This document shows, one piece after another, positions 36,801 to 51,800 of a stretch of DNA of 64,000 nucleotides (positions are counted from its first letter, which is position 1; each line of letters starts with the position of its first letter). Position numbers and translations under genes: made by a program. The DNA is from Molanna angustata (Eukaryota; Arthropoda; Insecta; Trichoptera; Molannidae). The notes under the pieces are model-generated. The model did not search any database. It worked only from the letters and a program-made list of their open reading frames with translations, and was not told the origin of the DNA. The stretch is from the NCBI GenBank assembly GCA_963576475.1, contig OY754980.1, forward strand, positions 2,413,567 to 2,477,566. Direction: 5' to 3'.

Positions 36801-39800
36801 GGATTTTGAAAGATGGTGATGTTAGAAGTAAGAATAATAGAAGAGCGTGTATGAGACGATGTATGGACGTGAATGAATGTCAAGAGAGAGGATTCTGGCG
36901 GTCGGTTCTCTCTGCCTACCCCAAATAGGGAAATGGCGTGATGGTATGGTATGGTATTATGTAAGAAAGGGAATTTTGCAGAACGGTATTAGCACGCTAT
37001 TTGGTTAGTGATCCTGTGGTCGAATCTTATTGTCTCGACCATTTTTGCAGTAAGAATTTTGTTTAGTTTGGGGAATGCATAAAAAATTGTATGAAGATGT
37101 ACATGTACTTGTTTCAATTAAAAAACATGAATCAACCGGGTCGTAAGCCCCAGTAGTGAAATTTGAACGGAGTCAAAACAGACGAAATTAAATTATAGGT
37201 TTGCGGCCATCAGTATATACCTAATTAAGACTATAGTCTTAATTAGGTATATACTGATTACCGATACTATTACCGAGTAAGTTGATTAAATTTAGCCAAG
37301 TTGTTTGCTGTAGATACGAAATGAATTAGTTCAGATTACCGAGTAAGTTGATTAAATTCAGCCAACTAAGTTGGTTGAATTTGCCAGTTAGGTACTTGGC
37401 TAATATTACAAAGCTAGTAGGTTAATTTTTGACAGGTTACTTGGCTAATTATACAAAGTGGTCCGTTGTTAACCAAGTTACTAGATTAATTTTGACAGAT
37501 TGTTAACAAAGCTACTCGGTTAAAATTAGCAGACCATTTACTTGGCAATTTTTAGCAACGAACTTTGCAGGTACTATATTAACAAAGTTGCTTGGTTATT
37601 ATTAGCAGCAAATCATTCATTTTTAACAACTACATTTTTTGAGTGTATGGGCTAAAAAAGTTATTTTTTTACACCAAGGACCTGCCCTAAGTTAAATATT
37701 CTACCAAATATAAATACCTCGTAGAGAGGTCGTGGCCGCCCGAGAAAGAGTTGGCATGATCATATAAATGAGATTTTGAAAAGATGGTAATATACCAAGT
37801 CAGAATAATAGGAGAGCATGTATGACGCGATGCATGGATGTAAATGAGGCAAAACATGTATGTCAAGATAGAGGTGTCTGGCGTTCGGTCCTCTCTGCCT
37901 ACCCCAAGTAGGGATACGGCGTGATGGTATGTATGTATGTATATAAATACCTAAAACGAGCTATCTACCAAAATCTATGCTTTCTTATTAATGTTGTATT
38001 TTTATCCTTCCCAAGTTGCCCACACTGCTTTATCTGGCAACATAATACGTCCGTAAACATTTCAACATTTTTGCTATATTACCTCCTATTCCTGGGAAGG
38101 TCTGATGCTATAATAGTACTCGCTGGTGACGTGCGAGTTTAATCGTCACACCCGCTTGATTCTCGAGCAATATGCAAAAAGGACAAGTAAAAACAATACA
38201 AAAATACCTCCTATTCAGTAACTATTGTAACTAAAATAGGAACGTTCTAAAATTGTAGATTTTAGATTTACGGTCTTATTTCAGCGTTACAAAATATCAA
38301 CTTGGACTAAATGGAATAGGAACGTACCTATATTAGGCGGAACGTTATTAAAAAGTTAATGAATCTGACGTATTAATTGAGTTAATGACGTAATAATTCA
38401 GTAACTTTTTAAGAACGTTCCGGCCAATATAGGTACGTTCCTATTCCATTTAGTCCAAGTTTATATTTTATAACGTTGAAATAAGACCGTAAATCTAAAA
38501 TCTACAATTTTAGAATAGTTACTGAATAGGGGGTAAATATAGTCACCCCTTTTATATAAAATAAAAAAAACATACGGGAATCGCATAATAAATCATCGCC
38601 AAACATCTTGAAATTTTGTGTTCTGGAGGGGGACGATTTGCGCTCTCAAGTGATCAAACCCACCAAGCTAAAAATCCAAATTCGTCTTCTGCGCACTCGC
38701 GTGATTTTTTAAGATGTTTTTATATTTTAATGTGTTTTGTTTACGTACATTTTGTATGGGTAGCTAAGGATGACCCCTTTTTCCATTTTTATTGCTTCCA
38801 ACAACAATGAAATAAAACAATGTTTATCAACAATGTGACAAATAGACGTAAAATAACAGAAGGCAATATAATTATATTCAGACATTAAAATATAAATAAC
38901 AGAACAATTAGCGGGCACTTTGGTTTTGTGATCGAAATATATGTGACATAATAATATAAAACAGGCATCACTTTATGTACAATAATAATTGATATGGAAT
39001 TAGAATGTTGATACATATTCTGAAAGATCAGGAAATGGGTTATTAAACCAGAGGAAAATGATTTAATTGACATGTTTTGTATTTTAATTATTATTGTTAA
39101 TATTGACTGTTGTTGCATCAGATAACGTTTCGCTTCACTAATCCGCCAGTGTCTTTGTCAAGCATCATAAATAATCTTTATCCAAGGATATCGAAATCAA
39201 CATTTTTTTTACTTTTCCTGTTGCGTACTTATCACATAGATTAAAATCTTTCAGAAAATAAAAAAAAACAAAAGTTTCCAATTTTAGTGGCAACTTGAAG
39301 TGGACACCAAGTCGCTCTGTCCTTAGCATTATGTCCATACGAGTATCTACACAAAATCTATCCTGTATTAGAATTTTGAAGGATCCGGTATCAATATTTT
39401 TATCCCTCCCAAGTACTGGCTTACAATGTCTGAGGATGAGTTGTTTCAATAAAAGTATCAGTACTTAATAGTATACCTAGTCAAAATTCTTTGTTATTAG
39501 GTACAAAATTGTTCAAAATTGCGTCATCGTTTAACGGCATAAGTTTCAATGAAACAACCAAAGGTTTTGAACAATTTTATGAAATTATAAATAGTATTTT
39601 AACTATATTTTTGTAGTGTCAGCACTGTTATTCGTGACTAACCTCATCTTAATAGTAAAATTGGTACTTTCATAAAAATTTCGTAAGCGTCAGTAAATCT
39701 TCGCTCATGGGCGTCATATTATTTTGTATTACTTCTTGTTTGGGTAACTAACGGTAGTTTAATATTTATTAAACACGCATCACCCTAAATCAAATTGCCA

Positions 39801-42800
39801 ATTGGCTTGGCGACTGGTTGGATGAAACGGAAAATTAATTAAAAGGCTACGACTATTTACACGACTCAACCATAGACGAAAACCAAAAATAACCACAGAA
39901 AACGCAGATAAATCAAGTTATAAAAATATTTACCTTTGTTTATACTTTGTAGATCTCGATGAAAAAATGATTTATAAAATTAAGTAAATGTAATAAGATG
40001 ACAATATTATTTATTTTTTCTTCAAGTTGGTTTCCATGATGCATTTTTATGACCATTGAAAAAATGACAAAGGTAAATATTTTTGTATTTTGATTTATCT
40101 GCGCTTTCTATGGTTATAAATGACCTAAAAACATAGACGACGTCAGAAAATTTGTCGTGTAAATAGACACTTTTTGGCGGGCCAATTCCGGTCGTAAAAA
40201 TAGTGGCACCGTAATTAAAAATGACTAACATTAGTGCTGTTTAATTCTTTAAAAAATGGAAGAATATCATCAAGGCAAACTATGGATTATTCGTAAATTA
40301 AAAAAAAAATGTAAAGATTTTGACATTTCTATAATGCGCAGGACCGTATAGCATAAATTAATGATACAAATATGTAGATACAATTTCGCCATTCAAAATT
40401 TGAATACTCGAGCGGGAACTACCTATGTATATAATATTATGTATGTATATCAAATTTCAAATTGCGCGGTTTTTTGTCAACAGCCGGCAACGATTACCGA
40501 AATTAAAAAAGGCAACAATAATTGTATTGTTGTTTTTTGTATAAAGCTGGTTTGTCTTATTACATAGGTGTATTTTATTTGTAATGGATTGATGATGCAA
40601 TTTTAAATGAATTTGCACAAACGTCAACAAAAAATGGATGAATAACATAATATACCTATTTTTTTAATAATTACGATCCGTCTTGATAATTAATGTTAAC
40701 ATATAAATATTGTTTTTATTTTTTGTATTTTTTATATACAACAAGACGAAGATGGAATTTTGCCATAAGAAAATTTCTTCCAACCATCCCGAGCAAAACG
40801 AAGCCTCAAAAGTTACTTTGGTATAATAGTATTTAAAAAGGAATTCAAAGAAAATTATACTAATAGTTTTCATAGCAATGAGGAAATGAAAGAGGTAACT
40901 GAAGGATTCAGGAACTATATTATGACAAATATAGTTTTTTTTGTTTTCCTTTAAATATTTGTATGGATTGAGATGACGTAGCTTCATCGCTTAGGATATT
41001 CCATAATATAGCTGATTGTACTTGAAAGGAAGAGCTTAAAACTTCTGTAGTGTAAACGGGTATAGCAAGTGTAGTACGTTCAGTAGATCGAAGAGGCAGA
41101 CCGTAAATTGACAGGAAAACGATATTCTCTCTCTCCTCACCCATATCTCCACTGCCGGATGTAGACGTCTTCTTTAAATGTTGTGGTGACAAGAGAAAGA
41201 GGTCTTTCAAAAAAAAACTTGCAATAACAGCAGATGAATGTGATGACGATCTTGTATCTTTGGTAAACAAAGTAGGTATATTTCTACAAAATATATTTTT
41301 TATATAAAAATATTAAGATTTTTTATACAATACACAGTTTTATTCCACGAGTGTAAACATGTAGAAAACATATTGTATATGAAGACGTTCTGATGATGTC
41401 TAACAAAAGTTCCAATATGTTTATATTATCTACACATGAAATAAAACTTTGTTTTTTATATTTTTATAAATAATTTCAATATCATAACTATGAACTTCCA
41501 TTGAGTTAACAAAAATAATGAAAATTATTACAAAATAGAATAGAATTAATTACAAAATAAAATATATTTACATTGTTTTTAAAAATGGATTATGTTTGGT
41601 GGTTTTGTCATTAATATCAGATGCAATTTGTGAGATAAATATACAAAAATTAAAACAATAATTAAACCAATGGTAGGTTTTTGCATGTTACAAAATTAAA
41701 ACATCAATACCAACTTATTAGTACTTAATTATAAAGAATGGAATTGATTACAGATTATGTAGATCAATTGTATTAAAATTAATACCAAGGTCATGAAAAT
41801 GATTTAATTTGTTTCAACAAAGTATTGAATAATTTATTGCAGGATATTCAAATTAATCACTATGGTGCACAAGACTTGTGTAGGGTTGCCATATACCATA
41901 AACCTAAGTCATAGAAGTATTATGAACCAATTTAATACATGTAACATGTAGTAAACACTACTTTTCCACTACAGTGTAAGTTTTTTCTCCTTTGGAGAAG
42001 TTCTTTCTTTGTTTCTTGATAGAATTTCATTTAGTAGATATCTATTGTATACAAATTTTAAAGAAACTTCATAAAACTCAACTTCGCGGAACATTAAGTC
42101 ATAGAAAAGAGATATATTAAGAGTATAGCAATGTATAGTGGACAGGAGGAGGATTTGAACCATGAATTTTTTAGCTGCTCTAAATGCAATACAAAATCTT
42201 TATTTCCAATGAGCCCACATAGTCCGTTTCATGTAAAAACGAATAGGTACTCTTTTATCACACATGATCCCCATCACATTAAAATTTATCTCAATTTCGG
42301 CCTTCGTGGCTCAGTTGTTTAGGTATCTGACTGCTGATTAAAAGGTCCCCGGTTCGATTCTGGTGGAAACACAGTTTTATATTGTGTTTTCAGTCTGCAT
42401 CTGTGAGACGATTAATATCGTAAGTCTCCAGAATGTGGCAACTTGTTATTGGGTGCATGGTAAATTAATATTTTACATAGTACCTGTTAGTTGCCCGAGA
42501 AGTAATGTTAAAAAAATAAATTAACATAAAAAAGTAAATGATTTGAGGATCGAATTTAGACCTTTGAAAATATATTTAAACTTGTTACATGCATAAGAAT
42601 TCTTACAAATGTTGGTGAATAGCAAGAAAGAAAAAATGTGCCATTGAACAGAAACAGGCTCATATTATGCACTTGTGGCAGACCACATCTCGAAATTTCT
42701 TTCGAGCGCGCGCCTAGCGACGGCAAGTATATTTGTTTGTCGCTAGGCCGAGTTCATCGCCCGTAACGTCAAACTAGTGACAATACTCTTCAACTGGGTA

Positions 42801-45800
42801 TGACACTTCAATGAAATAAGTCTAGAAAGTTCGAGGACAATGAACTTGCTACCCCCAGCGCAGCACTATTTAAGGGAGTCTACACCTGTACACGTCGTCA
42901 CTTCATTTCCATATTTCCGTCACTTAATTTCGTCACTTCACGCCGCCGTTACGACCACGCGACCACTGGTCGCTTTTCAACCACGCCGTCTCGCCGACAC
43001 TTCATCTCTCGACCACCGGTCATCTCTCGACCCCGCGATCACAATGGTACTTCACCATGAGAAGATTCGGACACTTCGAACACACCCGCTAACTCGCTCG
43101 TTATACCTACTCATGAGTGAGAAAGTTCCTTTGTAAGTTATTTTATGAATTGTAAATTTACCTTTAAGCAAACTATTAATTGTGATCAATGTACTCATTG
43201 TAACTTTTGACCATTCTTTCTTCTTCTCTCTCAACAACTGTCCTTGTGTTCTTATTTCAAATCATATCCACTTAATTTGGATATAGTAAACTCTCTTTAT
43301 TGGTAACCCCTCTGGTTACCACATATATTTAATAGTAACCCCTCTGGTTACTAACTACACTTGATTGGTAACCCATTGGGTTATTAATCAGCTAAACACT
43401 TTTTGCATGATACCTGTTGAAAAATTGACACAAAAAGTATATGTTTTAAAATAGTGAACTTTTATATCTCCACTACACTATGTGAGAGAAAAAAATTGGT
43501 GTCTAATTTGAAATGAAATGAAGGATATTTGTATGCAGGTAGATTTACCAAGACGGCAGCACCTTTATAAAATACTCCTTATTATAGCAAGAGATAAACT
43601 TGTGCAATCTACAATCAACAATTTCTTGGGTGTTGCTTATACTATGTACTTCCTTGATTTTCAAATTTCTGATCAATTTTAAAATGAGAAAGAGGAAGGT
43701 CCATTTTAGGAAGGACCTATTTTTATTAAGAATTTGTTTTGTACCTTTGAGTTGAAGACTTTGTCAAGGTACCCTGACACTCTTATTAGTAAGCAGAACA
43801 AAGAAGTAAAACCTTATATAGGACAACCCTACGTATAAATAATAATTCAAAAATTGTTATTTATTGGTGTTTGATAAATAATAAGCAAATAAATATTGAG
43901 AGTTATGATTAAATTGACTTAATGAATGTAAAAGTCATAGATATTTACAAATTAATGTACCTACACTGTTTTTCAGTACAACTTAATGGTAATGAGCATC
44001 TGCTAGACCAAGACAAGTTTAGTGTGGTCTTGAATATACAGCTCTAGTCTTAGTTTTAAAAATTAACAAAAAGTTGAATGAATTCTTTAGGATTTACTTA
44101 AAGATAATCTATAAACTCTTATATAAATTTGAACCCTCAATTTATGTGAGAATATTTGTAAAAAATTATCAGTAAAAATGTTTTGACAATACATAGATAA
44201 TAGTAATGACAATAATTTTGTATTCAAGTCTTAGGAGACTCCTGGTTTTGCAATAATAATATTACACATGCCTACAATGCTAGACTATACGATCAAGACT
44301 GATGATGCTTATTACAACTCTAAATACATCTCAACGACTGCTTAAAATGTTTATTTTTTTTTATAATATGCAAGCTATCAAATAAAGAATATGAAAAAAA
44401 ATCAGCATTGTATTATCTGAAAGCAAAAATGTGGGAAAAATATTTCAGTAATCACGTTATTTATTCCTGTCCTTTGTTTGATATATTCAGCATTGACAAT
44501 AACTTTTTTTAATTTCATAATATTCTTCTTTCCAGTACATCCATTCAATGCTATGCTTTACATTAATGTATATGTACTTGTTTCAAGGACATATTTATTC
44601 CTTTTGAAAGAAAAATCTCATGGTAATGTATATTAATGAAAGATATCTCAATATTATTCAGTTGTTAAATTGTTTCAGGCTACAGATGAAGAACTGGAAA
44701 ATGCTCTTGAGTGTGCCCTGCAGGCTGGGTATCGTCATATAGACACAGCTCTTGTTTATGAGAATGAAGCTGTTATCGGAAAGGTTCTAAAGAGATGGTT
44801 GGATGCTGGAAAAATAAAAAGAGAGGATCTGTTTATTGTCACCAAACTACCGCCAGGAGGTATGGATAATATTTCTTGTAATAATAGTAATTAGTTGTAA
44901 AGCAGTCTGATTTGATTGCCAGCAAAAGAGAAATTTATTTTTCACACAAAATCTTGCATCTCTGTATCAGAAACACTGGTTAGCTGGAAGCAATTGCTAT
45001 TTGGCAATAAACTCACCACTTGAACAGGGTGAAAGGAAGTGTTTATTATTATAAAACTGTAAAAAATAATTGATTCAAAAATGTCAAAGTGAAGTGTTTA
45101 AATAGTCATCAAATATATATTTTTGGATAAAAAAAATCATCATAGACATAGAGTAAAGAATATATAATTGGTCTGTGGTTTTAGAGTTATTTAAGATCTT
45201 TTTTTCTAGATATGTACCTAATTAATTAATTAAAATCTTTTATTGTGATAAACAATGACTTATTGGACCTATTTTTATTATGAGACGAAGTTGGGATATT
45301 AAGGGAGAACTGGGAAATCAAGGCACCTACAGGGATTACGACCTATCATTTGCTGGTTTATGTGATCTCTTTATGCACTTGCACAAAGTTAACCAATTAT
45401 ATATTTTTATTGAGTTTCCTTTCAATCCAATTTTTTAAAGTTCTATATATTTTAAATGCCAAATGCGAGGGTTGTCGCGTGTCGAAAATCACACGACAAA
45501 GGTTCTGAGCGAAGCCAGGTATTTTTGCTAAGGATTGAATAAGTTTAGTACATGTCTCATGTCAAAAAGAACACCACAATTTGTTTTGAACAAATCCGCG
45601 TATTTCTACTAAGAACTAGGTAAGTTTTCATACAAATTGGCATGATGATGATGATTAGTTTGTGACGTCACGATCGAAGTCGAGTGGGGATATGCTATAC
45701 CTTTTTTTCACTTCTCTAAAAGTTTATACTTGATACTCCCTCTAGTAAATAAACAGTGTTGCTATCTCTTTCCCTCAGTATAATCACGTATGTTGTCATC

Positions 45801-48800
45801 CTTTTCTGTTTACATATAGCCGAATACGTGTCAACTACATAAGACAATTATCTATTATGTATGACGTCTTTTTAGGGTGTCCACACTATTACTCAATCTT
45901 CGCCTAGTGGAACGTATAGTTGAAAAATTCCTTTTTAAAGAAAAAGTTTTGTAAGTATAGAATATTATTTCAGTGTTATATATTTCCAAATGGTTGGATT
46001 CACATTGTTAAGTTTTTGTTGAAGTGTGAGGAGATACATAGCAGAAGTAAAAAATAAAATTAAATATAGTATTTGGAAGAAGATCTTGTATGAGGAAAGA
46101 ATTATGGTTGATATTGAAATACACTATTATTAATTACTGGTTTTCCTAGCATCATTGATTTTGGGTAAAGAATTAGTTGATTAAGTATAAAGAAAAGGTA
46201 GAATTGAGGATAAGTTCATTTTATTGACTCACGTTTTTATATAACTTTTTTAATAAACTTCCCTATCCTAATGAAAAGTTATAATAATAGCATTGAAAGA
46301 CTTGTGAGTTGAGTATGAAGTTTTCCGAAATCTTAGTAAGTTAGGAGAGTTAGGAAATGTTTTTATTCCTTTCTATTTTCATGCGTATAGGCAACGAATT
46401 CATCATTGAACAATCTTGGGTTTTTCATTTTTGTTAAATAATGGTCACCAAAATTTACTTTCGTAAAAATAATTATTAAAAATCCTAAAAAGATGATCTG
46501 AATACACCCTTATGTACTTCAAATACATAACGTGGTCGACGCAGCTTATGTACCTACAATTAGCGAGCGAACTCCAAGTTGAAAATTCAGGCGGGTTGGC
46601 AGAAATTGTGCCGCCTAAACTTATAACATCTATCTTTGAAAATTCGTAGCGTCTCTAATTTAGGCGTTAGAACAGTTTCGTTTTCAGTCTCAGAATCGTG
46701 TAGGGATTGTGGATGTTTTGTGATTGAAGGAAAAAATAATATTTTTTTTTCATACGATTCCATTGATTTAGCGCTCCGAAAATCCGCGAAATAACCTTTC
46801 TCTAGGAGCGTATTCAGAGGGACTGAAAGCCTCTCTGACTTACGCACACACTCACAGATTGCTAATACCGAACTTATAAATATGACTACTCACGAAGCAG
46901 TAAGTCAGTTTTATTTCGATTCTCAAGTAAATTCTTTTTAAAAAAAAAAACTTGTCTTTGCGAACGAATTATCGTGTGAGTCTCGCATACAGAACATTTT
47001 CACCGGCTTCGGACGCCGGATTTTATTTATTTTTTTTTTAGAAAAAATAATAGTTTTTTTTAACAAGGCGATTAGATATTTTTTTTTTTTAAGAAAAATG
47101 TGCAAATTTAAATAAGGATGTATCAGATCTCTGCATTGTATTTAATAATATTCTTTTATTATTTTTTTTAAAACAAATTAAAATTCGTTTTCATTAAAAT
47201 TGTCGAACTATCATTTCGGTATTTAGAAGCGTTGATTTTGGCTAAAAGAAAAGAAGGAATTAAGTCTTTAACGTTGCGAAGTATAAAACAGAAAAGAACA
47301 AGTAAGCGGGAGCCGCTTAAAAAAAAGCAAATTATTCAATTATATACACTGATTTGAGTTCCAGACAGTTTTAAGCATCGTCAAGAAATATTTATTAAAC
47401 TTCGCGCCAAAAAGAACAAGTAAGCGGGAGCCGCTTAAAAAAGCAAATTATTCAATTATATACACTGATTTGAGTTCCAGACAGTTTTAAGCATCGTCAA
47501 GAAATATTTATTAAATTTCGCGCCAAAAAGAACAAGTAAGCGGAAGCCGCTTGAAAGAGCAAATTATTCAATTATATACACTGGCTTGAGTTCCAGACAG
47601 TTTTAAGCATCGTCAAGAAATATAAATTGGATTTCGCGCCAAAAAAGACAAGTAAGCGGAAGCCGCTTAAAAGAGCAAATTATTCAATTATATACACTGG
47701 CTTGAGTTCCAGACAGTTTTAAGCATCGTCAAGGAAATATAAATGGGATTTCGCGCCAAAAAGAACAAGTAAGCGGAAGCCGCTTGAAAGAGCTGATTAT
47801 TCAAGTTATATACTCTGGTTTGAGTTCTAGACAAGCTAACATCGTCAAAAGAAATATATAAATATAACCTTCGCGCCGAGAGGCAGGTGAGCTGGAGCTG
47901 CTTGGGAAAGAAAGACCGGCTGTTCGGCGATGTATATGTGCGAGCTTGATTTCCAAACCAAATAAAGTACACATGGAAACATTTCATAATATTTTCCCGC
48001 GTAAAATGTTGAACTATCACCTTGTAGATTAAGGTATATATATATATATATTTTGCCGCCCAGTGGATTTAAAGCTAACTAAGACCGCATCCTTTGATTG
48101 ATCAGGAACGTTTAAAGACTAAAGACTGTGATTATCAATGATTTCGTTGTATAATCAAAAATAAATCGGAGTAAGGAATTGATGCTATTACTGATAGGAA
48201 GACATTTATTCGAAAATACTGGGTTGTGAGATTTTTATGGCCTTTAAGAAAAGATTTAAATAAATACATACAATTTAATAGTAATTTCGAGCCTTGTGAA
48301 TCTGGACGTTTTAGAAAGATCCCACGTAGGTCGAGTGTAAAAAGTTAATTGTGATAAGTGGTCTAAAATAAAAGCTGTGAATTGGTGTAATCGCATTAAA
48401 GGATTATCTTCAAATTGTGTGATAGTCAGAGATAGGTCGTAAGCACCGTTTCTCTGATTAATTCACATGACCGGTCCAGTCTGACAAATTGCTAAGGTAA
48501 AAAGACAGAATCTATATTGTTTACATATAACGACGTTTACTTTTTCGTGAGGAGAGTCCCGTTCTTGAAGAAGCTAGATGATCTTGCAGCCATGAGTGAA
48601 ACTTTTGTCGGTTAATTGCCCCTTTTGAGATTTAAATTGATTTTATTGTATTTTTCAAAGACTACTTCGTCTCACTTATATATATTTTGTTTCTGAACGA
48701 ACCACAGATATAAATCAATCTTTTTGTTGTTCCTTAAGGTTGAACTGAAGCCAAGCCAAAACACCTTAAAATTCCAAATTTGAGAATCTATTTATTGTTC

Positions 48801-51800
48801 CTTCTGATAGTATTTGTGTACCTTGTTCAATATTTTGATTTCATGATGTATATGCATGTATATGGAGTTTGTATATATGTATAGATGATTACAATTATAA
48901 TATATTTTTGTTTACCTGTCGAGAGAGTATGTAATTGCTCCACAGGCATTTAAAAAAAAAAAATAGAAAGGCAAATTCAATTTTCTTATATGAATATGTC
49001 TATACATATATGTGTATAGGTTCCTTAAACCGCCTTGTACATAAGTAATTTTTTTCAAATATTATAAACTAGAAGTGAATTGTTACCTCCATACCTTAAG
49101 TAACAGGGTCATTCAAGTTGATATGATTTGAATTGTTTCATACAGCAAATTATCTAAATTGTGGGAAGGTTTATACCTTTACTGGGTAAATTAAATTCTT
49201 TTATTCAATTGAGACCTATAGTTGTTAAACTTTGGGGAATCAATATATAATTATTTTATAGTTAATGATTGGTTTTATTTTTGTTAAATCAATTCCGTTC
49301 TGTTCTTTTCCTTCTCATACATATTGGTACCTTTTCTTCAAATAAATACATATAGTTTTTTTTTATTTTAGAACTTAATTTTTTTTTTACCATACTGATG
49401 ATTTGCTAATTGTTGTTGAACCATTTACCGAAGGGAAGGGGTTTATTTTGAATAAGATAACTCTATCTTGGCCTTAAATTTTAAAATTAATCGATTTTAC
49501 CTTCTTGCAACCTTTTTCTTATTATAATTAAAGATAATTTTATACCTAACTCACAAAGTAAATTTTGATTGTTGTTTTCTTTTTATTTCAAGGGAGGGGT
49601 TTTTATTTGAATAAGATACGTCTATCTTGGTTTTCTTTTAATTTTAATTTGTTCAAATTTCCTTTTTTTTTTTTTTCTTGCAACCTCTTCTTCTTTTAAT
49701 TAAATATAAATTTCATATTTAAATCTCAGAGTAAATTTGATTGTTGTTTTTTTTTTTTGTTTTTAATTCAAAAATTCTTTTATCTATATATCATCCGGAT
49801 CTCGGTCATCTTGATCTGGTGTACCTTTCTTTGAAGTAAAAAATACATATATGTGTCTAGCTTTTAAATTATAATTAGAATTCTATTTTGAATAATTTTC
49901 CTTGATTTATTTTATCTTGTTGTTGTTCCCTTGTTGTTTCTTGTTTTTCTTTTCTTGTTTTATAGACTGAATAAATGCAGAGATCTATACAAAGCATTTG
50001 AGTTTCTTTCATATATTTTTTTTAATAATTAATTCACAAATGATTTTTACTCCATTTTCAAATATGGACCTATTCAAAGGGTAATAAGTTTTTTTTTATT
50101 TTAAATATATACATATAGTAATTATTTTGACAAATAATTACACAGTCACCTTACGTATGTAAGGCTCATTCATCCGAATCCTGGACTGTAAATGAGAGAC
50201 GGCGTATGGTAAGTTTGGACATCTACGCAGGGGAGAGTTCTCATCAGTCATCAAATTTAATATACTTTATTATTTAATTAATTTTTTTACTTTATTTTTA
50301 AAACCTTTAACTTGTGACATCCGCCCCGGGCAAATTTAAAACAAAGCAAGATTTATCTTAGCTTAAAAATTAGGGTGTGACAGTTAAAATGGCTGACCCA
50401 ACGTTGGGCCCCTGAATGAATTGACTGTTGTAAATTACTCGAGCATTAAATAGCTGACCAAAAAGTTGGTTTTGGACTGAGTTGACTGTCGAATTTGGCT
50501 CAAATATTTATTTGAGTTCATTTCTATATAAATTCTAACCTTTTTCTTGTTAAGGGAAGAAAATTTTAATCATCGATTGCTTGGTGTTGATCTCTGTTAT
50601 TTACTGATTTAATTACCTTTAGATACATTACTACTTTTCGATACTCAATTTGGAAGGTGTTTGGCTTAAGTCTGTGGTTCCTTCAAAATTACACTGTGTT
50701 TATTATTATTATTATTATTTTTGTGTACTGTATTTGTGTTATGCAATTGTCTTGTATCTTTTTCAGTTTTGGCTTGGTTTCCTTGTGTTTTGACAGTGAG
50801 TAATACCACTGAAAGAATATTTTTGCAAATTTTTACAGTTAAACTTAATTTTTTTTATTTTTGTGTGTGAAAAATTTTATTGGAATTTAATATGGATTCT
50901 TTATTGCATACTCTCATCGGAGGTATAGAAGCAATAAATGCAGTAACTTTCGAAATTCATTGCGTTTTTGTCAAATTGTTACAAAGAAAAGAAAAAAGAG
51001 CTTAAAATCCGTTACGCGTGCAAGCGGGAAAATATTTATAGTTAAAATGATAATATTGCATCTTCAAAAGAGATAATTATTGATATTAAAAAGGGAAAAT
51101 GTCTTTATGCAAAGGAGGCGTCGGAGAATCGAATTATCACAGAAATTGTAGGCGAACTGTCCCAGTATTGTAGCAACCGTTTTCCTTACTAGTTCCGTTT
51201 ATTTCCGCCTGTTGGATTTGGTCATGTGACCGCTAGTGAGCCGTGTTAATGTATCAAGTAACCTTGGATGACGTAAATTATAGTTCGATATAGATCTGTA
51301 TAGATCCATCGGTTTAATCGGGTGATTTATTTGAGTTGCTTTATTTTAATTATTAGTGCGTAACATCGGACGTTGAATTAATAAATAGCATATTGAATAT
51401 TGTCCTTTAATTATTGTGTTAGGTACCAGTAACTGATTTAACAAATGAATTTATTTATTTATTTGTAGTGAGTACTTGCTAGGGTACATAGACAAAGCAG
51501 TTTTATACGATTGTTTTGACAATTTAGTTGTTGTAGGAATCTGTTTAATAATATAATTTCACTTCTATAAAATTATTTATTTATTTATTTGTATACAACG
51601 TATAGGTATAACAAGTCAGGTCGTTACAAAAGAGAATGTACCATGTTACTGATAATTGTCAGGGAGTATTATTTTTCGGCAAGTCATCGTCAACATAACT
51701 GTTTGAATCCTATGTTGATAAATTGTCAGAATCACCCCATCCTTGAGTGGAAATACTAAGAAAGTGTTATTTTCAGCGATCGTCAGCAGTTTTGAATTGA

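Larger units (their letters stand above)
45473..50382 (+). repeat. Left LTR (4910 bp)
   Basis: Nearly identical to 53812-58721. It contains a U3-like part to about 46906, a TATA/initiator pair, an array of about 118-bp repeats (47295-47900), homopolymer-rich stretches and AATAAA at 49970-49975. Differences from the right LTR that I saw: one extra TA unit near 48035, two poly-T runs shorter by one, and A instead of G at 49555. Confidence 0.92.

Noticed and set aside
42840..43136. A 98-codon frame with His/Arg/Thr-rich sequence
   Set aside because: It lies in the GC-rich LTR-like block; no domain and no splice or start context supports a gene.
46587..48020. Minus-strand frames of 86 and 110 codons, repeated at 54926-56359
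   Set aside because: Both lie in the LTRs and are duplicated only because the LTRs are. The second runs over the 118-bp repeats, and no protein family is recognisable.
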